Origin: an uncultured Lachnospiraceae bacterium
GTDB lineage: Bacteria; Bacillota; Clostridia; Lachnospirales; Lachnospiraceae
DNA: 25,100 nt
Assembly: GCA_910587105.1 (NCBI GenBank)
Contig: CAJUMB010000053.1
Span: 1-25,100 of the forward strand
Direction: 5' to 3'
Below the pieces are notes generated by a model, which saw only the letters and a program-made list of their open reading frames with translations, was not told where the DNA came from and did no database searches. Positions 14,946 to 23,622 of this stretch are shown in pieces. The position numbers and the translations under genes were made by a program. Numbering within the stretch: position 1 is the stretch's first letter; every line of letters begins with the position of its first letter.

Positions 14946-16997
14946 TTAGTTATCCCCCCTCCAAGTACAGGTAATAAATTCCGCATAGCTGCCTTTTTTC
15001 AGTTTCACATCTACCATCACATCGTCCACCTGGCTCACAATCCCGTCGTCAAGCTCCGTGCTGACTAGTTCCGGAAGGATTTCCCGGATCTGGCTGCGGT
15101 CTTCAATCACTCTCTCCTGCCCATCCTCATAAACTGTGATTCTTTCCACAGATTCCAGAGGGATAGATTTTGGAAGCTGAATGCCCTTTCTTTCCAACAG
15201 CGCCAGTGTTCTGACAAAGGACGGATAAATATAGTACTCCTGATGAGACAGCACCATATATTCATGGTTTGCCATGGTCTGCCCGTCTTCAGACTGGTAT
15301 CTTAAGTCGGCCTCCAGCTGAATTTTACCCACTGGCCGTTCTCTCCTTAATGTTTCGCTGGACAACTGCAGAAGCTCTGCCCGGTAAGTCTTCCAAAATT
15401 CTGCCTTCATCTCCTGACTTCCCGGCAGTCCAAAAGTGTTATCAATGGATGAGATCTCCACTGACTCGATTTTATTCATCAGTTCCTCTTCTGTCATAAT
15501 CGTCAGCGGAAAAATAGTCTTTTTGTAATCCTGGCTGTCGTACAGCGCCATCAGCTGCTGCTGGCTCTTATCATAATCCACCAGATATTTCCGATGCACG
15601 GTCCTGCCGCTGGCCAGCACGTATCTTACCCGTACATACCGAATATTCACACTCTCCTGGCTATTGCGAACTGCCGCCAATCTTTCTATCCATTTTCCGC
15701 CCCCATTGGACGTCCAGCCCACATGGGTTTTTAACACCTGCTTCAGAGTCTCATAGACCTGCGGGTCTGAAGCCATCTGTTCCATGGCTTTCTGCATTTG
15801 GTCATTTACTCTCAGCTCTTCTTCCGTATAACCAAAATAGTCGTCTGCCCGGATACTCACAGCTTTCAGCTCCTCCTGCTTCGGCAGAAACTCATCATAT
15901 CGGAATACATCCCAATAACAGATTCCAAAAACCACCAGTGAGGAGGCAACAGCTGCTGTGAGCACTCCTTTGTGGGCCATAACCCTCCGGATGTCTCCCT
16001 CCTGGATCATCTCTATAATCCCATGAGAGAGCACACCGCCGAACACTACACCAAATACCAGCCATGCCCCGCGGGCCTGTGCTGCAACATTGCAGAACAT
16101 AATTCCAAAGCCAAGAACCACCAGCAATTCCATTAAATACTGTGTCACCTTGCCGATTCTGTAAAATGCCATGGTCCGGCCTGCCGCCTCGGAGGGACGC
16201 TTCTTATAAAGATAAAAACATAACAGAGCCAGTGCCCCTGCTGCCAGCACACAAAGCAGCAGGGATTTTCCGGACAACACCGGATATTTTCCGGCTGTAT
16301 ACATTTGAGAATATTTGACAACCGGGGAAAAGCTCTGCAAAAATCTGCTGAACGCCAGTCCCTCATTGGCATAGGTGGAAAAGAACGTAGATGCAGTTCC
16401 CCGCAGCACCATGTCAAGAAGCGGCCCGTAAAACATCAAAACTGCGGCTCCCATCACTCCCGCCAGAACCTTTCCGGACAGCAGCATGGCAAGAACCACC
16501 ACAAAATAAATCAACAGATAAAACAACAGCTGAAAGACAAAACTTTCCAGCGATACCCGCACCGCATACCCCTGAAGAACACCGTACATCAGACCCACCA
16601 CATAGGCCAAAAACAGATTCACCAGATACGGCACTGCAAAATATGCCATATCCAGAATCACCTGGCTGACAAACAACTTTTCCCTGCGTATGGGCAGACT
16701 GTGATAAAAGTCTGTCTTTACCCGGGAATGCAGCCAGGAGAAGCCGCTGACTCCAGCCAGCACAGCACTTCCCACAGTCATCATGGCATAAAAAGGCAGA
16801 TTGCTTCCAGCGAGAAACTCTGTATAAACGCGGATCATATCGGCATGCTCTCTTCCGTCTGCCTGAAGCCAGCCCATTGATATCATCCCAGCCACCGGCA
16901 GACACAGAAAAAATCCGAGAATAATCAGAGCCGGAACCCATATCTGTTTTCTCATTGTTTCAATCAATACACTAAAAGATAAGATTCTTGACTTCAT
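14946..16997 (-). CDS. ABC transporter permease with large extracytoplasmic domain
   Basis: 683 residues. The N-terminal half has roughly ten hydrophobic helices (first at about 17-40, then 72-92, 113-135, 150-185, 229-245 and several to about 365). These are followed by a soluble segment of over 300 residues (starting near SIRADDYFGYTEEELRVND), predicted outside the membrane with no final helix. This layout recalls the permeases paired with YtrA-type regulators and, for the soluble part, proteins labelled DUF6449; both links are from memory. The start overlaps the ATPase end by 26 bases, with GGAGG nine bases before the ATG. The substrate is unknown; cell-wall antibiotic detoxification or sensing is a reasonable guess. 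The soluble domain could be the sensor for the short-loop kinase. Confidence 0.85.
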   Translation of the reverse strand: MKSRILSFSVLIETMRKQIWVPALIILGFFLCLPVAGMISMGWLQADGREHADMIRVYTEFLAGSNLPFYAMMTVGSAVLAGVSGFSWLHSRVKTDFYHSLPIRREKLFVSQVILDMAYFAVPYLVNLFLAYVVGLMYGVLQGYAVRVSLESFVFQLLFYLLIYFVVVLAMLLSGKVLAGVMGAAVLMFYGPLLDMVLRGTASTFFSTYANEGLAFSRFLQSFSPVVKYSQMYTAGKYPVLSGKSLLLCVLAAGALALLCFYLYKKRPSEAAGRTMAFYRIGKVTQYLMELLVVLGFGIMFCNVAAQARGAWLVFGVVFGGVLSHGIIEMIQEGDIRRVMAHKGVLTAAVASSLVVFGICYWDVFRYDEFLPKQEELKAVSIRADDYFGYTEEELRVNDQMQKAMEQMASDPQVYETLKQVLKTHVGWTSNGGGKWIERLAAVRNSQESVNIRYVRVRYVLASGRTVHRKYLVDYDKSQQQLMALYDSQDYKKTIFPLTIMTEEELMNKIESVEISSIDNTFGLPGSQEMKAEFWKTYRAELLQLSSETLRRERPVGKIQLEADLRYQSEDGQTMANHEYMVLSHQEYYIYPSFVRTLALLERKGIQLPKSIPLESVERITVYEDGQERVIEDRSQIREILPELVSTELDDGIVSQVDDVMVDVKLKKGSYAEFITCTWRGDN

Positions 16998-17874
16998 AGC
17001 CAGCCACCTCCGTCTCGCTGATAAATATTTCTTCCAATGTCAGGGGAAGTATCTCGCAGAACAGGGGATTTTTCTCCTGGATACACTTCATAATCTCTGA
17101 CCTGGTTCCCCTTGCTGTCACCATCAAAAGCGATCCCTGATGGTCGCTGCGGATTACATCCAATTCCCGCAGAATCTGCTTTTCCTGTTCCTCCTCAGGT
17201 ATCACGCATTGTACCTTATGCAGATGCAGTTTCATATTTTCCAGATTCTCCGACAGGAGAATCCCCCCTTTGTGCAGCAGCCCCACATTTTCACAGATAT
17301 CTTCCAGTTCCCGCAGATTGTGGGAAGCGATCACCGGGGTGAACTCCCGCTCCATCACCTCTGTGGCGAAGATACCCTTCACCGCCTGGCGCATCACCGG
17401 GTCCAGACCGTCAAACGTCTCATCACACAACAGATATTTGGTGTTGGCGCAGATACCTAAAATGGCACTTAGCTGCTTTTTCATTCCTTTTGAAAAAGTA
17501 CGGATTTTCCGCTTTTTATCCAGGCCGAATTGAAGCAGCAATTTATAAAAACGTACACTATCCAGCTTGTGGTAAAACTGTTTGTAATACCGCTCCATAT
17601 CTACGGGGGTGCTCCCGGTAAAATAGTAACTGTCATCTGAGATGTAAAAGATCTCCTGCTTCGCAGCCTCGTTTTCATAAACCGGCTGTCCGTCCACGGC
17701 AATGCTTCCCTCGTCCTGCCTGAGAATTCCGCACAGCATCCGCAGCAGTGTGCTCTTACCTGCTCCGTTGGTACCCACCAGACCAAAGACTTCTCCCTGA
17801 TGGATTTCCATAGACAGGCTGTTGACTGCCTGCACATCTTCAAACCTTTTGCTGACACCTACCGTCTGTATCAT
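16972..17874 (-). CDS. ABC transporter ATP-binding protein (YtrB-like)
   Basis: 300 residues with one nucleotide-binding domain. Walker A is GTNGAGKST (about 34-42). The signature is degenerate (FSKGMKKQ in place of LSGGQ), as usual for this subfamily. Walker B is YLLCDETFDGLD and the H-loop is IASHNL. About 80 residues follow the domain and probably contact the permease. The ATG at 17874 overlaps the stop of the GntR gene as ATGA, and the end overlaps the permease start, so the three are translationally coupled. It powers the permease encoded next; the transported compound is not known. Confidence 0.93.
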   Translation of the reverse strand: MIQTVGVSKRFEDVQAVNSLSMEIHQGEVFGLVGTNGAGKSTLLRMLCGILRQDEGSIAVDGQPVYENEAAKQEIFYISDDSYYFTGSTPVDMERYYKQFYHKLDSVRFYKLLLQFGLDKKRKIRTFSKGMKKQLSAILGICANTKYLLCDETFDGLDPVMRQAVKGIFATEVMEREFTPVIASHNLRELEDICENVGLLHKGGILLSENLENMKLHLHKVQCVIPEEEQEKQILRELDVIRSDHQGSLLMVTARGTRSEIMKCIQEKNPLFCEILPLTLEEIFISETEVAGYEVKNLIF

Positions 17875-18242
17875 ATGGCTTCCTCCCTATAATAATCTTT
17901 CACATGTTCCAGAAGCTCTTCCTCAGTGACCCCGCAGGTCTTCCCCTTCCGGACACATTCCCGCAGTTCCTGGTAATACATTTCCTGCTTCCTAGCCGCA
18001 GTTTCCAGATTCGGAGAGACAAAGCTCCCTCTTCCTTTCACCGGATACACAAGGCCCTGCTGCTCCAGCTGGGCGTAAGCCCGCTGAATGGTATTGGGAT
18101 TGATAGATAAATCCAGAGCCAGTTTCCGCACCGACGGGAGCTTACTCTCCGGCGGAAGCGCTCCGTTGAGAATCAATGTCTGGAATTTTTCTACAATCTG
18201 CTCATAAATGGGCCTTCGATCCTGATAGTCCAGAATGATCAT
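17871..18242 (-). CDS. GntR-family regulator (YtrA subfamily)
   Basis: 123 residues. The winged helix spans about residues 9-75: RPIYEQIVEKFQTLI, then ESKLPSVRKLALDLSINPNT, then YAQLEQQGLVYPVKGRGSF. A short two-helix tail (about 45 residues) follows in place of a ligand domain, which defines the YtrA subfamily. These proteins repress their own ABC operon and are relieved by cell-envelope stress such as lipid-II-binding antibiotics. The ATG at 18242 was chosen for GGAGG seven bases upstream; the longer frame to 18419 is made of the promoter and operator. A perfect 9-bp inverted repeat lies at the transcription start, the expected autoregulatory site. Confidence 0.92.
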   Translation of the reverse strand: MIILDYQDRRPIYEQIVEKFQTLILNGALPPESKLPSVRKLALDLSINPNTIQRAYAQLEQQGLVYPVKGRGSFVSPNLETAARKQEMYYQELRECVRKGKTCGVTEEELLEHVKDYYREEAI

Positions 18243-18322
18243 ACGCATTCCTCCCTTTTTGAATCGTGTGCTCCCGGAAATTCCGGGCCTGTGCTTCCCG
18301 CCGATTTTCCCTGAGCACTCAC

Positions 18323-18376
18323 ATATTGTACCGATTGTATCGACCGTATTAACTGTATTATTAGTATTAATACAGT
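18323..18376. repeat. Degenerate 9-bp tandem repeat containing the GntR operator
   Basis: On the plus strand six consecutive 9-base units occur: ATATTGTAC, CGATTGTAT, CGACCGTAT, TAACTGTAT, TATTAGTAT, TAATACAGT. Within them ACTGTATTA (18352-18360) and TAATACAGT (18368-18376) form a perfect inverted repeat with a 7-base spacer, lying at or just after the transcription start. This is the best candidate binding site for the GntR protein. The further units may be extra, weaker half-sites. Confidence 0.75.
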
Positions 18377-18377
18377 A

Positions 18378-18406
18378 ATTATAGGGAAACTCAGCCCATA
18401 TGTCAA
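18378..18406 (-). promoter_or_regulatory. Consensus promoter of the GntR-ABC-two-component operon
   Basis: Perfect TTGACA (18401-18406), 17 bases, perfect TATAAT (18378-18383) on the minus strand, followed immediately by the operator. So strong a promoter would need repression. The leader to the ATG is about 130 bases. Confidence 0.88.
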
Positions 18407-18454
18407 GAGTATTTTTCAAATCATTTCCAAAATATGTCCTGCCCTCCTAAATGC

Positions 18455-18494
18455 AAAAAAGGACATCAACAATTTTCTTCAATCGCTGACATCC
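18455..18494 (-). terminator. Terminator of the MacB-type efflux operon
   Basis: On the minus strand GGATGTCAGC (18485-18494) pairs over its whole length with GTTGATGTCC (18461-18470) when G-U pairs are allowed, and six T residues follow. It is about 80 bases after the permease stop and also separates this operon from the GntR promoter. Confidence 0.7.
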
Positions 18495-18576
18495 TTTTCC
18501 AAAACTACGCTCTAAACTGCTATCCTTCATACCCAGAGTTCAGGCAGACAAAACAATAAGAATCGAAATCCCCAAT

Positions 18577-19800
18577 CTAATCCCTCCGCAATGCCTCGAT
18601 GGGACTTAATTTTGCCGCCTTCCGCGCCGGATACAGTCCGAAAAAAATACCGATTCCGGAAGAAAACAGCGTCGCCATCAAAATAGTGGACATATGAATT
18701 CCTGGCGGGAAGTCCAATGTAGGCACAGAACAGATTGCATGGGCCAGACCAATACCGATGATAATCCCAATAATCCCGCCAATGCAGGAAATAATGGCAG
18801 ATTCGGCCAGAAACTGCATGGTGATAGATGAAGTCTTCGCTCCCAGAGCTTTTCGGATTCCGATTTCACGAGTGCGCTCTGTCACAGACACCAGCATAAT
18901 ATTCATAACGCCGATGCCGCCAACCAGCAGGGAAATTCCCGCCACAAAGGAGATAAATCCAGTAATCATTCCCAGCATATCATTTACCTGGCTTACCTGA
19001 TCATTATAATCCTGCATCTGGTAATAGTCTTCGCCCTGGCTGTAGTGGCGTCTGTTCAGAAGCTGTATGGCATTCTGGGCCACTATACCGGATTCTACCG
19101 TACCGTTTGTGGTGGTATAAAACCCATAGATACTGTCTGTGGTCTCCCACCCAAATGCTTCAAACGCCGTATAGGGGAGCTCCAGAGAAATGGAATCCCC
19201 CGCATAATCATAGGAAACCATACTGTCTTCGTTTTTTGAAGCAGAGATTCCAATAATCGTCAGATCCAGGGTCATGTTATTCTGAGTCACCTGCAGGTTC
19301 ATCCCCAGAATATCCTCTGTGCCGAATGCCTTCAAGGCATCTTTTTTCCGGATCACACAGACGTGATTCCCTGTGGCTATATCACTATCATTATAATACC
19401 GGCCGGATACGATTTCAACACCGGACACCTCCAGCTGGGCGGAGCCGCCTCCCCGCATAGATACGTCGAAAGTCCCTTTCGGCGTAAGCGCTGTGCCTGA
19501 ATCCATGTAATCCGGACTGGTTCCGGAGACTCCCTCCAGAGCCTCCACCGCCTCCATATCATCTGCATTGAGATACTCCATATTCTCAGTGCCCTCATTG
19601 GTCATATAGATATAGATCTGGCCTCCGGCAAAATCTGATAACTGCTCATTCATCTCATCCTCAAACCCATTTCCCACACCCATAATGGTAATTACGGACG
19701 AGATACCGATGATAATCCCCAGCATGGTGAGAAAGGAACGTCCTTTGTTGGAGCGGATATTTGACAGCGCCATTTTCAGATATTCAACTAACTGGCTCAT
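18577..19800 (-). CDS. MacB/FtsX-type ABC permease
   Basis: 407 residues. One N-terminal membrane helix (about 20-40, with GIIIGISSVITIMGVGNG), a large extracytoplasmic MacB periplasmic-core-like domain (about 45-275), then three helices. The first of the three is ITGFISFVAGISLLVGGIGVMNIMLVSVTERTREIGIRKA-type and matches the FtsX family; the C-terminus is LYPARKAAKLSPIEALRRD. The order helix, core, three helices is that of MacB/LolC-class mechanotransmission transporters. The ATG at 19800 overlaps the adaptor stop as ATGA, with AGGAGG six bases upstream. It works with the ATPase and adaptor below to export a peptide or antibiotic-like substrate that cannot be named from sequence. Confidence 0.93.
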   Translation of the reverse strand: MSQLVEYLKMALSNIRSNKGRSFLTMLGIIIGISSVITIMGVGNGFEDEMNEQLSDFAGGQIYIYMTNEGTENMEYLNADDMEAVEALEGVSGTSPDYMDSGTALTPKGTFDVSMRGGGSAQLEVSGVEIVSGRYYNDSDIATGNHVCVIRKKDALKAFGTEDILGMNLQVTQNNMTLDLTIIGISASKNEDSMVSYDYAGDSISLELPYTAFEAFGWETTDSIYGFYTTTNGTVESGIVAQNAIQLLNRRHYSQGEDYYQMQDYNDQVSQVNDMLGMITGFISFVAGISLLVGGIGVMNIMLVSVTERTREIGIRKALGAKTSSITMQFLAESAIISCIGGIIGIIIGIGLAHAICSVPTLDFPPGIHMSTILMATLFSSGIGIFFGLYPARKAAKLSPIEALRRD

Positions 19801-21533
19801 GGAGTCCCTCCTAATTCATCTGCAGCCGGTGCACTCTTGGCCGGAGTTCCCTCGGTAAGACCCTCCTGAAGCTGTGGTATCACCAGATCACCTTCTTTTA
19901 GACCCTCTTTGATTTCCGTCAAAGTATCGGAGCTGATTCCTGTTGTAATTTCTCTACGGGCAATCACGCCGTCCTCCAGCACATAACAAAATGTATTGTC
20001 TTTTCCCGTATTCACCGCATCGGCCGGAACAGTGAGTACATTCTTCTCAGACCCGGTGAGAATGGATGCTTTCGCCTCCACACCCAGGAAAATATTGTCG
20101 TCCGGATTGTCAATGACCACTTCACAGGTGACAATGGGAGCGCCCTTTTCATTCTGCTGAGCCACCCGGTTGATATCTCCGACGGTTCCCTGATATGTAT
20201 TATTTGCTATGGTGATTTCCGCCTTCTGCCCCTCTTTCAGCTTATGATAATCGTATTTTGAGACAGTGGCTTCCACAGCAACATCATCGTTGCTGGCAAT
20301 ACTTACCAGCTCCAGCCCCTGGGTTGCCAGCATGCCGTCTGACAGCGCGGCACTGGTAACAATACCGTTAAATTCCGCCTTAATCCCCTGACGTCCCTTT
20401 TCCAGCAGCTCCTCCTGTGACAAAGCGTCCAGCTCTGCCAGATTATTATTATTCTCCATAGCCTTTTTATTGGCATTGCTGATTTCCATAGTATCAGCGG
20501 CGTCTACTTTCGCTTTTGCCTCCGCCAGATCCGATTGGAGATCTGCCAGAACAGACTGGGCATTTTCCAGATCCATCTGCCACTGGGCAAGCTGGGCATC
20601 TGTGGCGGCACTTTCTTTCTCCACTGTCTCCAATTCCCCTGCTGTGGACATTTCCTGAATCATTGTCTGAATATCTGCTGCTTCCATCCCAGAATAGGCA
20701 CCCATCTGATTTTCCAGCTTTTCCAGTTCTATCTCATTGGCGTCTACAATCTTCTGGCGTTTTTTCAGCTGAGCTTCTATGGTTTTTGCCGTGTTGCTGT
20801 CTTCTTCAAACTCAGCCTGTGACTGTTCAATGGCCAGCTTATCAATTTCAGCCTGATAACTTTCATTTTCAGTTTCCAATTCTTCAATCTGTGTGGCTGT
20901 CTCCAGCATCTTATTCAGCGTCTTGAGTTCTTTTGCCTGTTCTTTTGACATGGAAACTGTGGATTCAGAAGCCTGGCGTGCCAGCTGCAGTGTTCTGTTA
21001 TTGATGGACTGCTTCAGCCCGTTGATGTAATTCTTATAGCTGTCGATATCCCCCTGGATAATCTGCGAATTGCCCTTTGCCGTCTCCGCCTCTGCCATAG
21101 CTTTATCTGCCTTGCCCACAGTGTCCAGGTTGGTGTTCACCATGGCCAGATGTGTCAGTTCTGCTTTCTTATTATCTGCTTCCAGCGTATCTGTTTCAAA
21201 GCTTACCAGTGTAGTACCCACATTGACAATCTGTCCGTTTTTGGCATCAAATTTTTTAATCGTGGCATTAACCGGGGAATAGTAGGTCTTGGTCTTCAGG
21301 CTTTTCACCGTACCGCTCACCTCCAGATAAGCGGTCACATCGCCTTTCTTTGCTTCCTCAGTGGCCACCATAGGGGTGGTATCCGTCTGTGTCATCTTCG
21401 GAACTGTCACCATCGCCGCCATCGCCAGAATCGCCAGAACACCGATAACCGCCGTGGTAATCTTTCCCTGACGCCTCCTTTGTTCAGGTGTTTTCCTTCC
21501 TTTGGGCCGTTTAGGCATTCTGTTCGCTGACAT
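19797..21533 (-). CDS. HlyD/RND-type adaptor (membrane-fusion) protein
   Basis: 578 residues. A basic N-terminus, one membrane anchor (about 25-46), then a first barrel/lipoyl half (YLEVSGTVKSLKTKTYYSPV, with GQIVNVGTTLVSFE). Next is an unusually long alpha-helical hairpin of about 250 residues (about 130-385) rich in Glu, Gln, Lys and Ala. Then come the second lipoyl half (IKAEFNGIVTSAALSDGMLA), the beta-barrel, and a C-terminal membrane-proximal part. In Firmicutes such adaptors join a MacB-like permease and shape its outer channel. The ATG at 21533 has AAGGAGG nine bases upstream and overlaps the ATPase end by 23 bases. The acidic tail ends DELGGTP. Its length is due to the long hairpin. 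Confidence 0.9.
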   Translation of the reverse strand: MSANRMPKRPKGRKTPEQRRRQGKITTAVIGVLAILAMAAMVTVPKMTQTDTTPMVATEEAKKGDVTAYLEVSGTVKSLKTKTYYSPVNATIKKFDAKNGQIVNVGTTLVSFETDTLEADNKKAELTHLAMVNTNLDTVGKADKAMAEAETAKGNSQIIQGDIDSYKNYINGLKQSINNRTLQLARQASESTVSMSKEQAKELKTLNKMLETATQIEELETENESYQAEIDKLAIEQSQAEFEEDSNTAKTIEAQLKKRQKIVDANEIELEKLENQMGAYSGMEAADIQTMIQEMSTAGELETVEKESAATDAQLAQWQMDLENAQSVLADLQSDLAEAKAKVDAADTMEISNANKKAMENNNNLAELDALSQEELLEKGRQGIKAEFNGIVTSAALSDGMLATQGLELVSIASNDDVAVEATVSKYDYHKLKEGQKAEITIANNTYQGTVGDINRVAQQNEKGAPIVTCEVVIDNPDDNIFLGVEAKASILTGSEKNVLTVPADAVNTGKDNTFCYVLEDGVIARREITTGISSDTLTEIKEGLKEGDLVIPQLQEGLTEGTPAKSAPAADELGGTP

Positions 21534-22239
21534 AGGTATGTTCCTCCTTATAATTTGGATTTATAAAGTCTTCTTCAATCTTTCCGTCCATAATCCGGAT
21601 AATCCTGCGGGCACTGGCTGCAATGTCATCATCGTGGGTGATCAGAATCACAGTGCGTCCTTCGCGATATAAATTCTTGAGAATGTCCATGATCTCTTTT
21701 GTAGATGTGGAGTCCAGATTACCGGTAGGCTCATCGGCCAGAATCACCGGCGGACAGGCTGCAATCGCCCTGGCGATGGCCACCCTCTGCTGCTGGCCCC
21801 CGGACATCTCTGAAGGCTTATGGGTCATTCTCTTTTCCAATCCCACCATCTTTAGAGCCTGCTCTGCCAGTTCGCGCCGTTCCCACCGGTCCACCCCCCG
21901 GTAAATCAGCGGCAGTTCCACATTGGCCAGTGCATTCAGATTCCCGATCAAATTAAACCCCTGGAAAATGAATCCAATCTCCACATTCCGAATGGTTGAG
22001 AGCTCGTTGTCTGTCATAAAGGACACATCCTGCCCATGAAGGAGATACCGCCCCCTGGTGGGCACATCCAGACATCCCAGCATATTCATCAGAGTAGACT
22101 TTCCAGAACCGGAATGGCCGATAATTGCCACGAATTCTCCCTCGTCTACCTCTAGACTCACATGATTCAATGCCCACACTTCATTCTCCCCCGGATTATA
22201 AATCTTGCACATGTCCTGAATCTCAATTAGTTTTCCCAT
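21511..22239 (-). CDS. MacB/LolD-type ABC ATPase
   Basis: 242 residues, the ATP-binding subunit of the efflux system. Walker A is GHSGSGKST, the Q-loop region is GFIFQGFNLI, the signature is MSGGQQQRVAIARA, Walker B is VILADEPTGNLDS, and the H-loop is LITHDD. The sequence is very close to the LolD/MacB consensus. The ATG at 22239 (GKLIEIQDMCKIY after it) was preferred because GGAGG lies five bases upstream; the frame to 22293 reaches into the promoter. It is the first gene of a three-gene operon with the adaptor and permease, all overlapping. It is probably controlled by the operator-like repeat at 22273-22292. Confidence 0.95.
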   Translation of the reverse strand: MGKLIEIQDMCKIYNPGENEVWALNHVSLEVDEGEFVAIIGHSGSGKSTLMNMLGCLDVPTRGRYLLHGQDVSFMTDNELSTIRNVEIGFIFQGFNLIGNLNALANVELPLIYRGVDRWERRELAEQALKMVGLEKRMTHKPSEMSGGQQQRVAIARAIAACPPVILADEPTGNLDSTSTKEIMDILKNLYREGRTVILITHDDDIAASARRIIRIMDGKIEEDFINPNYKEEHTYVSEQNA

Positions 22240-22272
22240 ATAATCCTCCCCGGCTGCCTTCATCTGTACTGC

Positions 22273-22292
22273 TTTATTAATACAATAATACA
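22273..22292. promoter_or_regulatory. Operator-like repeat at the efflux promoter, related to the GntR site
   Basis: TTTATTA and TAATACA flank a 6-base spacer. On the minus strand the sequence TGTATTATT-GTATTAATA matches the GntR operator TGTATTATTAGTATTAATA apart from one missing base in the spacer. It overlaps the -10 of the efflux operon, a repressing position. Binding by the GntR protein is an inference. Confidence 0.5.
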
Positions 22293-22310
22293 TACACTTT
22301 TATTTGTCAA
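22282..22310 (-). promoter_or_regulatory. Promoter of the MacB-type efflux operon
   Basis: Perfect TTGACA (22305-22310), 17 bases, TATTGT (22282-22287) on the minus strand, about 40 bases before the ATPase start. The -10 is weak but is the only hexamer at the right distance. Confidence 0.6.
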
Positions 22311-22337
22311 TACGCTTTTTATTTTATACCTGTATAA

Positions 22338-22371
22338 GAAAAAAGGGAAGCATTTTGCCTCCCTTTTTTTC
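22338..22371. terminator. Bidirectional terminator-like hairpin
   Basis: GGGAAGC (22345-22351) pairs with GCCTCCC (22357-22363) with one mismatch. It is flanked by a run of A on the left and seven T on the right, so it can act on both strands. It insulates the efflux promoter from the IS remnant. The following bases, 22372-22446, show nothing recognisable. Confidence 0.65.
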
Positions 22372-22446
22372 TTACATTTTCGTAAGAATTTCCATAATAA
22401 TGGCAGTGTCACTAATAAAACCCTATTTTCCGCTCTTAATACTGAA

Positions 22447-22479
22447 TGATGTGGTATAAAAAAAGTTGACACCCCATTC
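22447..22479. repeat. 33-bp IS terminal sequence, copy 1
   Basis: It begins TGATGTGGTATAAAAAAAGT, ends in CCCATTC, and differs at one base from the copy at 24560-24592, in the same orientation. It lies four bases beyond the stop of the IS30-type transposase, so it probably includes that element's terminal inverted repeat. Confidence 0.7.
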
Positions 22480-22482
22480 AAA

Positions 22483-23440
22483 TCAAACAGAGGCATTCAA
22501 GACCACATCATTAGGCCTTATCTTATGGCTGCCTAAAAGCTTTAAGAGTTCTTCCCCATATAGGAAGGCCATCATCTCCCAGGGGGATTTATCACCAAGG
22601 CTCTGCCTGCCGTAAGAATTGATGTTGTCCATCATACAGTTGATATCCCTTTGTGTATAGAGATCAAAAGGCTTTCCTTTCGGAACAAAATTTCTGATAA
22701 ACTCATGGTTTCGCTCCGCGGCCCCTTTCTGGCGGGGAGCTGCCGGGTCACAGTAGAATACACGTGTCCGCTGGTTTCCCTGGCGGGGCTGTATTCAATG
22801 ACCGGCGGATTGGAGAATTCCGACCCATTATCGGCCAGCAGGACTTTCCCGCCTTTGGTCCCTTCCACGCTGCCTATTTCAACAACGGGGAGACCCGGGC
22901 AGCCGGCCATATAATGCTGGAAATCCTGGTATGTACGTCCGGCCCTGCATTTTTTGTCAACTTTCACATGCTTTTTGACCCTGCGTCTGGAATAGCGGAT
23001 CTTTCTGGGCAGGTCAATATTCCTTGCGGAAAAGACGTTATAATCCACCAGCCGGCAGACCGTGCTCTCACTGACCATGACAGAGTCTTTATTGTTGACA
23101 CAGATGTGGTAGATGGACTGCCCCCTGCGTATCAGGGGTGAGAAGATAGAATCCAGGTGCCGAGCCTGCGGTGGTCACATCCATATCTGTGGGCGCAGTT
23201 GTTGAACGCCCTCCCGGGAGCCCCTGTTTTTTTATAAATTTTATGGCTGCGCACTTCCTTAGAAATCGTAGTACAGTCCCTTCCAAGATCAGCTCCGGCC
23301 GCCTTAAAAGAATCCCGGTTATCTAAATGCCTTGCAATTAAAAATCTTTCTTCCAAAGTCAAGTACAAACCGCAGGCGGTGGCTGGTACTGGGATGTTCT
23401 TGGAAAAATGACTCTGGCTTAAGGTCTTTGGACAGGTCCG
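22483..23440 (-). pseudogene. IS30-family transposase, degraded
   Basis: Parts of one IS30-type DDE transposase lie in order but in different frames. The N-terminal helix-turn-helix part is LTLEERFLIARHLDNRDSFK followed by TTISKEVRSHKIYKK (around 23270-23385). After a gap come the middle part RRGQSIYHICVNNKDSVMV and later SVEGTKGGKVLL. Then ADNGSEFSNPPVIE joins directly onto that segment, where a full enzyme has about 40 more residues. The C-terminal part is AERNHEFIRNFVPKGKPFDL, continuing to NDVVLNASV with its stop at 22483. The first catalytic Asp region reads EIGSVEG where MDxVEG is expected. At least two internal deletions plus frameshifts make it inactive. Its upstream boundary is unclear. 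Confidence 0.85.
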
Positions 23441-23587
23441 GGCAGCCGTTAAGATATGGGGGGTCCCAAAGTAAATTCCACCTGATGAGTTTTTCAGAGT
23501 AAATTTCACTTTGAAGAAGTAATGGATGGAATTCATTTTATAAATTAAGATTTTGTAATCACATTACAGTAAACGTGCGTTAGGCTC

Positions 23588-23616
23588 TTGAATCCTGCTG
23601 TGAAATGTGCTATATT
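23588..23616 (+). promoter_or_regulatory. Promoter of the antisense antitoxin RNA
   Basis: TTGAAT (23588-23593), 17 bases, TATATT (23611-23616) on the plus strand. It would start a transcript near 23623 that runs towards, and ends over, the 3' end of the small toxin gene. Confidence 0.65.
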
Positions 23617-23622
23617 AAGCAT

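Noticed and set aside
13215..17874. Labelling the transporter operon as bceRSAB
   Set aside because: The kinase and regulator are Bce-like, but the ATPase has a degenerate signature and the permease lacks the ten-helix/FtsX layout of BceB. With the GntR gene it is closer to Ytr-type systems.
18323..18376. Reading the 9-bp repeat array as a CRISPR or as protein-coding (NTVNTVDTIG)
   Set aside because: The units are too short and contiguous for CRISPR, and the coding frame lies in the promoter/operator upstream of a well-placed ribosome site.
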